14,099 nt of DNA from CAYFUT01 sp964346395 (GTDB lineage: Bacteria > Bacillota > Halanaerobiia > Halobacteroidales > Halobacteroidaceae): the NCBI GenBank assembly GCA_964346395.1, contig CAYFUT010000067.1, positions 1-14,099 of the forward strand, written 5' to 3'. The notes under the pieces were generated by a model that was not told where the DNA came from, did no database searches, and saw nothing but the letters and a program-made list of their open reading frames with translations. Position numbers and translations under genes: made by a program. Below are positions 1 to 4,112 of the stretch, one piece after another (the first letter of the stretch is position 1; each line of letters opens with the position of its first letter).

Positions 1-55
1 TCGAGAAGGCGGCAAGACAGTAGGAGCGGGAGTAGTAACTGAAATTATTGAATAA
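1..55 (+). CDS. tuf: Elongation factor Tu, C-terminal end (partial, first copy)
   Basis: Only the last 17 codons and the stop are present; the reading frame begins at base 2 and continues off the left edge. The end reads REGGKTVGAGVVTEIIE, the usual EF-Tu C-terminus (a beta-strand of domain III followed by the terminal Val-Thr-x-Ile). EF-Tu is the GTPase that delivers aminoacyl-tRNA to the ribosomal A site. A second tuf begins at the right end of the window, so this genome has at least two copies. A strong terminator follows at 122-168, so this copy closes the upstream transcription unit and is not co-transcribed with rpmG. Placement of one tuf just before rpmG-secE is common in Clostridia-like genomes. 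Confidence 0.95.
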   Translation, partial: REGGKTVGAGVVTEIIE

Positions 56-121
56 AAACAGTGGGTTATAACTGAAGGCTCTAATCGTCTAATTGAGGAT
101 TAAGTATTGGTAGATGAATAT

Positions 122-168
122 AAAAGAAGAGAAAAGTGAGAAATATCTTACTTTTCTCTTCTTTTTTT
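122..168 (+). terminator. Rho-independent terminator after tuf
   Basis: A 20-bp stem (122-141 with 146-165, one G-T wobble) closes a 4-nt loop AATA and runs into a T-rich tail (162-168). It separates the tuf unit from the rpmG-secE-nusG unit. The 5' side begins with AAAA, so weak activity on the opposite strand is possible. Confidence 0.92.
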
Positions 169-187
169 CGGAATCATGGAAAGCTTA

Positions 188-216
188 TTGACTTTTAGAA
201 AAAAATATGATAAAGT
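188..216 (+). promoter_or_regulatory. Promoter for rpmG-secE-nusG-rplK-rplA
   Basis: TTGACT (188-193), a 17-bp spacer and TAAAGT (211-216), with TG at 208-209 giving an extended -10. Transcription would start near G223-G224, about 28 nt before the rpmG start. It lies just past the terminator, as expected for the start of a new unit. It is a housekeeping sigma-A type promoter by sequence only. Confidence 0.75.
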
Positions 217-251
217 ATGCCCGGTATAGTTGCATTTAGGAGGTGGCAGTT

Positions 252-401
252 GTGCGAGAAATAATTACTTTAGAGTGTACAGAATGCAATCGGCGAAATT
301 ATACTACCACTAAAAATCAAGAAAATCAGCGCCAGAGATTAGAGTTGAAAAAATACTGTAAATTCTGCAAGGAGCATACTGTACACAAAGAAACCCGTTA
401 A
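252..401 (+). CDS. rpmG: 50S ribosomal protein L33 (zinc-ribbon type)
   Basis: A 49-residue protein starting at GTG, with AGGAGG (238-243) 8 nt upstream. It opens (M)REIITLECTECNRRNYTT and ends KEHTVHKETR, the typical Gram-positive L33 pattern. Two CxxC pairs (Cys9/Cys12 in CTEC and Cys36/Cys39 in CKFC) make this the zinc-binding (C+) form. L33 sits on the large subunit near the E site. The gene is the first of a unit that continues into secE after 50 nt; rpmG-secE-nusG is a standard Bacillota arrangement. The basic tail and length of about 49 residues match the family. Confidence 0.95.
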   Translation: MREIITLECTECNRRNYTTTKNQENQRQRLELKKYCKFCKEHTVHKETR

Positions 402-404
402 TTG

Positions 405-433
405 TTGGGCATTGGAGTTAGCTGATTTATAAT
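405..433 (+). promoter_or_regulatory. Possible weak internal promoter before secE
   Basis: A perfect TATAAT at 428-433 lies 17 bp after TTGGGC (405-410, 3 of 6 matches to the -35 consensus). There is no TGn extension, unlike the other promoters here. Transcription would start about 12-14 nt before the secE start, leaving almost no room for the ribosome binding site. It may be a chance match in AT-rich DNA. Confidence 0.25.
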
Positions 434-451
434 AAACAATGAGGGTGTGGG

Positions 452-664
452 ATGCTTATGGCTAACGATAAAAATGTATTACAGACAATTGGGAAATTTT
501 TTAAGGAAGTAAAGGTTGAATTACAGAAGGTAAATTGGCCTAACGTGAATGAAGTTGTTTCTTATACAGCGGTGGTGATTGCTGTTGTATTGGCAGTAGC
601 TTTATTCATTGGAGGTATTGATTTGGTATTTTCTAAACTTATTCAACCCATTATTCTTGGTTAG
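452..664 (+). CDS. secE: Preprotein translocase subunit SecE
   Basis: A 70-residue single-span SecE. An amphipathic N-terminal part holds the family signature ELQKVNWP (residues 23-30), followed by one hydrophobic segment at about residues 38-60 (VVIAVVLAVALF core) and a short tail. SecE clamps the two halves of SecY in the SecYEG protein-conducting channel of the cytoplasmic membrane. The short, one-helix form is usual outside the enterobacteria. Two in-frame ATGs compete: 452 has GAGGG (441-445) 6 nt upstream, while 458 (MANDK...) is 12 nt away, so 452 is preferred slightly. The gene is followed by nusG after 35 nt, the usual secE-nusG pair. Confidence 0.93.
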   Translation: MLMANDKNVLQTIGKFFKEVKVELQKVNWPNVNEVVSYTAVVIAVVLAVALFIGGIDLVFSKLIQPIILG

Positions 665-673
665 AGGGGGTGC

Positions 674-693
674 GGCTCCTAGTATGGGAGTCC
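674..693 (+). promoter_or_regulatory. Short hairpin masking the nusG ribosome binding site
   Basis: GGCTCCT (674-680) can pair with GGGAGTCC (686-693), with one bulged T at 691 and a 5-nt loop. The 3' arm contains GGGAG (686-690), the only Shine-Dalgarno-like sequence at a usable distance from ATG 700. If formed it would limit initiation on nusG unless secE is being translated just upstream. It is short and may be coincidental. Confidence 0.3.
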
Positions 694-699
694 TTTGTT

Positions 700-1227
700 A
701 TGAGTAATGAAGAAGGAAAATGGTATGCAATTTATACCTATTCGGGAAAAGAAAAACGAGTAAAAGCTAATTTAGAACAGCGGATCAAAAGTACTGATAT
801 GGAAGATAAAATATTTGAAATTTTGATCCCAACGGAGAGAAATGATGATGATGATGATGAATCGGGAAGTAAAGAACAAGTATTACCTGGGTATGTACTA
901 ATAAAGATGCAATTAGAAGATGATTCCTGGTATATTGTCAATAATACACCAGGGGTAATTGATTTTGCTAGTGCCGGTAAGGATCCGGTTCCGGTTTCAG
1001 AAGCTGAAATTAGAAAAATAAAGAAGGATATGGGAATGGAAATTGCCCGGGCAGATATGGATGTAGAAATTGGCGATAAAGTTCGAGTGATGGAAGGTGT
1101 ATTAGAAGATCATGTTGGAGAAGTACAGGAAATCGACTATGAAAATGAAGAAATAAAAGTCTTGGTTTCTATGTTTGGCCGTCAAACGCCGGTTGATTTA
1201 GGTTTTGGCGAAGTAGAGAAAGCGTAA
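700..1227 (+). CDS. nusG: Transcription termination/antitermination factor NusG
   Basis: A 175-residue NusG that binds RNA polymerase through its N-terminal NGN domain and links it to other factors through the C-terminal KOW domain. The NGN part begins KWYAIYTYSGKEKRVKANLE (from residue 7) and contains PGYVLIKM (63-70), DDSWYIVNNTPGV (74-86). The KOW domain (about 121-160) ends in FGRQTPVDL. An acidic run Asp49-Asp53 replaces the usual mixed loop before PGYVL. In the KOW loop, EGVLED replaces the more common DGPF-type turn. ATG 700 is chosen because conserved sequence begins right after it and GGGAG lies 9 nt upstream; an in-frame GTG at 670 would add ten unlikely residues and overlaps its own possible binding site. 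Confidence 0.95.
   Translation: MSNEEGKWYAIYTYSGKEKRVKANLEQRIKSTDMEDKIFEILIPTERNDDDDDESGSKEQVLPGYVLIKMQLEDDSWYIVNNTPGVIDFASAGKDPVPVSEAEIRKIKKDMGMEIARADMDVEIGDKVRVMEGVLEDHVGEVQEIDYENEEIKVLVSMFGRQTPVDLGFGEVEKA
844..858 (+). repeat. (GAT)5 trinucleotide repeat inside nusG
   Basis: Five perfect GAT codons encode Asp49-Asp53 of NusG, in the surface loop between NGN strands. It is an in-frame microsatellite: slippage by one unit would change the acidic run by one residue without a frameshift. Confidence 0.9.
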
Positions 1228-1244
1228 GTAAGGAGGTGTAAATA

Positions 1245-1670
1245 ATGGCTAAAAAAGTTATTGGAGAAATTAGTTTGCAGATTCCAGCTGGAGAAGCTAG
1301 CCCGGCTCCACCTGTAGGACCTGCGTTAGGACAGCACGGGATTAATATTATGGAGTTTTGTAAGGCCTTTAATGCCCGAACGGCTGATCAAGCTGGCAAC
1401 TTAATTCCAGTTGAAATTACTGTTTATGCTGACCGATCCTTTGATTTTGTGACGAAAACTCCACCGGCGGCAGAACTATTAAAGAAAGCTGCTGGTTTAG
1501 AAAAAGGTTCGGGAGAACCAAATATGGAAAAAGTGGGGACAGTAACGTCTGATGATGTGCAGGAGATTGCGGAAACAAAAATGGAAGATTTAAATGCTGC
1601 TTCACTAGAAGCGGCTATGAGCATGGTCGAGGGTACTGCCCGCAGTATGGGAATTGAAGTAGAAGAATAA
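1245..1670 (+). CDS. rplK: 50S ribosomal protein L11
   Basis: A full-length 141-residue L11. The N-terminal domain (about 1-70) carries IPAGEASPAPPVGPALGQHG, with the proline-rich motif that touches L10/L12 factors and thiostrepton. The C-terminal RNA-binding domain (about 75-141) ends ASLEAAMSMVEGTARSMGIE. L11 binds the GTPase-associated centre of 23S rRNA, where it helps EF-G and EF-Tu act and is needed for RelA-type (p)ppGpp signalling. Start ATG has AGGAGG 8 nt upstream. Several positions usually basic or neutral are acidic (GEISLQIPAGEAS, DVQEIAETKMED), in line with the rest of the window. It follows nusG by 17 nt and precedes rplA. Confidence 0.97.
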   Translation: MAKKVIGEISLQIPAGEASPAPPVGPALGQHGINIMEFCKAFNARTADQAGNLIPVEITVYADRSFDFVTKTPPAAELLKKAAGLEKGSGEPNMEKVGTVTSDDVQEIAETKMEDLNAASLEAAMSMVEGTARSMGIEVEE

Positions 1671-1674
1671 AAAC

Positions 1675-1706
1675 TTGTGGGAGGTTAGATTCCGTTATTA
1701 CCACAG
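1675..1706 (+). promoter_or_regulatory. Candidate L1-binding mRNA site between rplK and rplA
   Basis: TTGTGG (1675-1680) pairs with CCACAG (1701-1706). Inside lies GA on the 5' side, GG...CC as a weak inner pair (1683-1684 with 1692-1693), and GTTATTA on the 3' side. The order GTGG-GA-GG...CC-(A-rich strand)-CCAC resembles the L1-stalk helix of 23S rRNA, where GUGGGAGG faces AAAUACCAC. The 3' arm stops one base before AGGAGG of rplA, so a bound protein could block initiation. L1 autoregulation by rRNA mimicry is well established in other bacteria and archaea; its operation here is inferred. The 2-bp inner helix is a weak point. Confidence 0.4.
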
Positions 1707-1719
1707 AGGAGGAATTATA

Positions 1720-2415
1720 ATGTCTAAAAGATATCAACAGGCGGTAGAAAATGTTGACCCGGAAGAAAAATATAGTGTGCAAGAGGCGCTAGATTTAGTG
1801 CTGGAAACAGCTACTGCTAATTTTGATGAGACGATTGAAGTTTCTGCTAGGTTAGGGATTGATCCCTCTAAGAATGATCAGCAGGTAAGAGATACAGTAG
1901 TTTTACCAGCAGGAACCGGACAGGAAGTTAAAGTGGTTGCTTTTGCGCAAGGAGAGAAAGTAAAGGAAGCTGAAGCAGCTGGTGCTGATGTAGTCGGCGG
2001 TGAAGAATTAGCGGAAAGAATTGAAAATGGCTGGATGGATTTTGATGCCGTGGTTGCTACTCCAGATATGATGCAGGTAGTAGGGAAGCTAGGCCCTATC
2101 CTAGGCCCTCAGGGTTTAATGCCTAGTCCTAAGACGGGAACTGTAACTTTTGAACTAGAGCAGGCAATTGAAGATTTAAAGGCCGGTAAAATTGAATACC
2201 GAGCTGATAAGGCGGGGAATGTTCATGCTCCAATTGGAAAATCTAGTTTTGACAATGAGGAATTATATAATAACTTTACTGCTTTGATGGAAGCAGTTGT
2301 TAAGTCGAGACCTAATGGAGTTAAAGGTCGTTATTTGAAAAACGTAGCAGTTTCTGCTACAATGGGACCCGGAATTAAAATAAATCCTAATCAAGTAATA
2401 GATTTAGTTACTTAA
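1720..2415 (+). CDS. rplA: 50S ribosomal protein L1
   Basis: A 231-residue L1, the normal bacterial length. L1 forms the mobile L1 stalk that helps release deacylated tRNA, and typically represses its own mRNA. Conserved parts include GTGQEVKVVAFAQGEK, GWMDFDAVVATPDMM, PKTGTVT, AGNVHAPIGKSSF and the closing ATMGPGIKINP. The signature normally reading GPRGLMP or GPKGLMP is GPQGLMP here (Gln131), and LGPILGP has Pro126 where a basic residue is usual. ATG 1720 has AGGAGG (1707-1712) 7 nt upstream and gives MSKRYQQ; an in-frame TTG at 1675 would put the binding site inside the coding region. The gene ends six bases before the next promoter and has no terminator of its own except the L10-leader attenuator. 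Confidence 0.96.
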   Translation: MSKRYQQAVENVDPEEKYSVQEALDLVLETATANFDETIEVSARLGIDPSKNDQQVRDTVVLPAGTGQEVKVVAFAQGEKVKEAEAAGADVVGGEELAERIENGWMDFDAVVATPDMMQVVGKLGPILGPQGLMPSPKTGTVTFELEQAIEDLKAGKIEYRADKAGNVHAPIGKSSFDNEELYNNFTALMEAVVKSRPNGVKGRYLKNVAVSATMGPGIKINPNQVIDLVT

Positions 2416-2420
2416 TAAAT

Positions 2421-2449
2421 TTGCTTCTTGGAGAATAATATGTTATAAT
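2421..2449 (+). promoter_or_regulatory. Promoter for rplJ-rplL
   Basis: TTGCTT (2421-2426), a 17-bp spacer and a perfect TATAAT (2444-2449), with TG at 2441-2442 as an extended -10. Transcription would start near 2456-2458, just ahead of the L10-binding domain, after a GC-rich discriminator GCTCCGCG. It allows L10/L12 to be made independently of L11/L1. Confidence 0.8.
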
Positions 2450-2532
2450 AGCTCCGCGAAAAAGAAATATTCTGCAGCCGAAGACAGTAGGTGCCTAATG
2501 GCTTAAATATTGCCTACCGAGGCAGAGATAAA

Positions 2533-2644
2533 CAGTTGACAGTTGATAGTTAACAGTTGACAGTTAAAAAACATAAATCCAAAAATATAAGGGGTTTATG
2601 AATTTGAATTTAACTGTAAACTATAAACTATAAACTGTAAACTG
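2533..2644. repeat. Heptad-built inverted repeat inserted in the L10 leader
   Basis: Left arm 2533-2568 consists of five heptads of type (C/T)AGTT(G/A)A; right arm 2609-2644 is its near complement built from TAAACT(G/A) units. 31 of 36 positions pair, and four of the five mismatches lie exactly 7 bp apart (2538, 2545, 2552 and 2559, each facing A). A second stem of 9 bp (2572-2580 with 2592-2600, one wobble) sits within the loop. AGATA/TATCT (2526-2530 with 2650-2654) encloses the whole. It has no coding potential and no clear target-site duplication. It looks like a small palindromic dispersed repeat or non-autonomous element; only one copy is in the window, so family membership is unknown. 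Confidence 0.85.
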
Positions 2645-2664
2645 AAGTATATCTGTCTTTACCT

Positions 2665-2691
2665 AAGTCTCCGGCTGTAGCGGAGGCTTTT
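2665..2691 (+). terminator. Regulated intrinsic terminator of the L10 leader
   Basis: AAGTCTCCG (2665-2673) pairs with CGGAGGCTT (2681-2689, one wobble) around a 7-nt loop and is followed by TTTTATTATTT. Its 5' arm and loop (2667-2680) are also the 3' strand of the antiterminator helix, so termination depends on which fold forms. It lies 65 nt before rplJ. Confidence 0.85.
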
Positions 2692-2755
2692 ATTATTTGA
2701 GAGGGGTAAAGTTATATAGAGGGTCACCAAAGTGTGGTATTTATTGAGGAGGTGA

Positions 2756-3286
2756 ATGTTTAAAGTGGCTCGCCGAGAAAAAGAACTGGTTGTTGAAGAA
2801 CTTACGGAAAAATTGGAAGACTCCAAATCTGCTGTGCTAACTGATTATCGGGGTTTGAATGTAGAAGAGATGACAGAACTCCGCAATAAGTTAAGGGATG
2901 CTGGTGTAGAGTACAAGGTTGTGAAAAACACCTTAGCTTATTTGGCAGCTAAAAATGCAGATTGCGAAGAAGTAGAGGAATACTTAGTAGGCCCGACAGC
3001 TATTGCTTTTGGTTTAGAGGATCCGGTTGCTCCTGCTCAGGTATTATCTGATTTTGCAGAGGAGTATGAGAATTTAGAAATCAAGTCGGGAGTTATAGAG
3101 GGCAGTATTATAGATGCTGAAGAAGTAGAATCTTTAGCTGATATTCCACCGCGAGAGGTTTTGTTAGGCCAAATTGCTCAGGGAATGAAGTCTCCAATTT
3201 CAGGTCTGGTGTACTGTTTAAAAGAACCGCTTAATAAGTTGGTGCGGACGCTTAATGCTGTGAAAGAAGAAAAAGAGGAACAATAA
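2756..3286 (+). CDS. rplJ: 50S ribosomal protein L10
   Basis: A 176-residue L10 (P0 family). It anchors L12 dimers to the GTPase-associated region of 23S rRNA and, as L10(L12)4, is expected to repress its own leader. Family features: KELVVEELTEKLEDSKSAVLTDYRGLNVEEMTELRNKLR at the N-terminus, EYKVVKNTLAYLA, GPTAIAF and SGVIEG, then a C-terminal helix NKLVRTLNAVKEEKEEQ that carries L12. The start is uncertain. ATG 2756 is only 3 nt from AGGAGG (2747-2752), while in-frame GTG 2765 (giving MARREKE) is 12 nt away; other genes here use 7-8 nt. ATG is kept as the default. The gene is 17 nt ahead of rplL. Confidence 0.95.
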   Translation: MFKVARREKELVVEELTEKLEDSKSAVLTDYRGLNVEEMTELRNKLRDAGVEYKVVKNTLAYLAAKNADCEEVEEYLVGPTAIAFGLEDPVAPAQVLSDFAEEYENLEIKSGVIEGSIIDAEEVESLADIPPREVLLGQIAQGMKSPISGLVYCLKEPLNKLVRTLNAVKEEKEEQ

Positions 3287-3303
3287 ATTTAAGGAGGAGA
3301 TTA

Positions 3304-3678
3304 ATGATGGATAAAGAAGAAATTTTAGAAGCTATTGAGGATATGACGGTATTGGAACTGGCGGAATTAGTTGAGGAATTAGAAGAAAAGTTTGATGTAA
3401 GTGCTGCTCCAGTAGCTGCTGCTCCTGCTGCCGGTGCTGCTGGCGGAGAAGAAGAGGAAGAAGAACAGACTGACTTTGATGTAGTATTAACTTCAGCAGG
3501 AAGTACAAAGATTAAGGTAATCAAAGCAGTAAGAGAAGTGACAGACCTTGGATTGAAGGATGCTAAGTCATTAGTTGATGACCTACCTAATCCGGTTAAG
3601 GAAGGACTAGAAGAAGAAGAAGCAGAAGAAGTTAAGGAAACATTAGAAGAAGCTGGCGCTGAAGTTGAACTAAAATAA
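3304..3678 (+). CDS. rplL: 50S ribosomal protein L7/L12
   Basis: A 124-residue L12, the multi-copy stalk protein that recruits and activates translational GTPases. It has an N-terminal dimerisation part (about 1-33), an Ala/Pro/Gly hinge (about 34-48), and a C-terminal factor-binding domain from TDFDVVLTSAG (56-66) through VIKAVREVTDLGLKDAKSLV to GAEVELK. Six consecutive Glu (49-54) directly follow the hinge, and GLEEEEAEEVKETLEEAG replaces the commoner less acidic helix. AGGAGG (3292-3297) is 6 nt before ATG 3304 and 9 nt before a second ATG at 3307, so either may be used. An intrinsic terminator follows. Confidence 0.97.
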   Translation: MMDKEEILEAIEDMTVLELAELVEELEEKFDVSAAPVAAAPAAGAAGGEEEEEEQTDFDVVLTSAGSTKIKVIKAVREVTDLGLKDAKSLVDDLPNPVKEGLEEEEAEEVKETLEEAGAEVELK

Positions 3679-3713
3679 TCAGTTTTACTTGTTTATAAAT
3701 AAATAGAATTATT

Positions 3714-3747
3714 AAAAAGCACTCTGTTTTTAACAGGGTGCTTTTTT
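3714..3747 (+). terminator. Rho-independent terminator after rplL
   Basis: A 15-bp stem (3714-3728 with 3732-3746, one G-T wobble) with a 3-nt loop, followed by a T run to 3747. It separates rplJL from rpoBC. Some read-through is possible, but a separate promoter lies just beyond it. Confidence 0.9.
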
Positions 3748-3762
3748 ACCTTAATTATTTTT

Positions 3763-3817
3763 CTATTGTTGACAATAGCATAGAAGTGTGTTACCATTAT
3801 TTATTGTTGTAGCAATA
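3763..3817. promoter_or_regulatory. Two related inverted repeats bracketing the rpoB promoter
   Basis: Site 1 is CTATTGTTGACAATAG (3763-3778), a perfect 7-bp inverted repeat with a 2-nt centre that overlaps the -35. Site 2 is TATTGTTGTAGCAATA (3802-3817), with the same TATTG...CAATA half-sites and a 6-nt centre, over the expected start of transcription. Both share the 8-mer TATTGTTG, 38 nt apart. The arrangement resembles an operator pair, but no binding protein can be named. Confidence 0.4.
3769..3797 (+). promoter_or_regulatory. Promoter for rpoB-rpoC
   Basis: A perfect TTGACA (3769-3774), a 17-bp spacer and TACCAT (3792-3797), with TG at 3789-3790 as an extended -10. Transcription would start near 3803-3806, giving a leader of about 310 nt. 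A TATAAT at 3816-3821 has no acceptable -35 at 16-18 bp and is a weaker alternative. Confidence 0.7.
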
Positions 3818-3893
3818 TAATAAGGGATTGGTAGCTCAGGATACATAATTTGACTAAAAATAGCAAATATATAAATGGGGGCAGAAGAAGTAG

Positions 3894-4075
3894 AACCTGA
3901 AATTAAGTCTGGGGTTGAATCTGAGCATGTTAGGCATGAGTTTATGTTAGTTTATTTAGCGTGCTTAAATTCAACCGCAGGTTAAAATTGAATATTAATC
4001 TGTTTATTTATAGATGACCTGCTGTGAACAATTTAAGTGTGATAATAATTTTAGACAGAGTTAGCAGTCTGTCTA
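3894..4075 (+). ncRNA. Structured 5' leader of rpoB (candidate, no family recognised)
   Basis: This accounts for most of the 434-bp gap before rpoB. A 20-bp stem joins 3913-3932 to 3957-3976 with one C-A mismatch and three G-T wobbles. An outer 6-bp helix AACCTG/CAGGTT (3894-3899 with 3978-3983) closes it. The same segment GCAGGT (3977-3982) can instead pair with ACCTGC (4017-4022). A separate perfect 8-bp hairpin follows (4052-4059 with 4068-4075), 21 nt before the rpoB binding site. No T run follows any of these, so control by termination is not obvious; effects on translation or mRNA stability are possible. A 36-codon frame (3875-3985) overlaps the main stem but has no ribosome binding site. 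Confidence 0.5.
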
Positions 4076-4112
4076 GAGAAGTTGGATAAAATCTTCGGGG
4101 GTGACATGTTTT

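Larger units (their letters stand above)
2469..2698 (+). ncRNA. L10 (rplJ) leader attenuator RNA
   Basis: The core CTGCAGCCGAAGACAGTAGG (2472-2491) with CCTACCGAGGCAG (2513-2525) is the known L10-leader motif. TCTGC pairs with GCAGA (2471-2475/2522-2526) and GTAGG with CCTAC (2487-2491/2513-2517), flanking the kink-turn-like strand that binds L10(L12)4. An intrinsic terminator follows (2665-2691). The alternative fold is visible: CTGCAGCCG (2472-2480) pairs with CGGCTGTAG (2672-2680), AGAC (2482-2485) with GTCT (2667-2670), and TAGGT (2488-2492) with ACCTA (2661-2665), destroying both the binding site and the terminator. In B. subtilis, L10(L12)4 binding favours termination of rplJL by this logic; the same control is inferred here. 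The leader contains a 112-nt inserted hairpin. Confidence 0.9.

Noticed and set aside
410..441. CATTG...CAATG inverted repeat before secE
   Set aside because: Only 5 bp with a 22-nt loop; expected by chance in AT-rich sequence.
670..699. N-terminal extension of NusG from GTG 670
   Set aside because: The ten extra residues lie outside the family alignment and no binding site fits; ATG 700 has GGGAG at 9 nt.
1675..1719. N-terminal extension of L1 from TTG 1675
   Set aside because: It would place AGGAGG inside the coding sequence; MSKRYQQ from ATG 1720 is the family start.
2533..2568. CRISPR or VNTR array in the rplA-rplJ gap
   Set aside because: Units are 7 nt with no unique spacers, and the right arm is their inverted complement; this is a hairpin, not an array.
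3816..3821. TATAAT as a second rpoB promoter
   Set aside because: No acceptable -35 at 16-18 bp; the TTGACA/TACCAT pair with a TGn extension fits better.
3824..3841. tRNA-like 5' part (GGATTGG then TAGCTCAG), with GGTTGAATC about 80 nt later resembling a T arm
   Set aside because: No complementary acceptor end, anticodon stem or complete T loop could be fitted; GGTTGAATC is better explained as part of the 20-bp leader stem.
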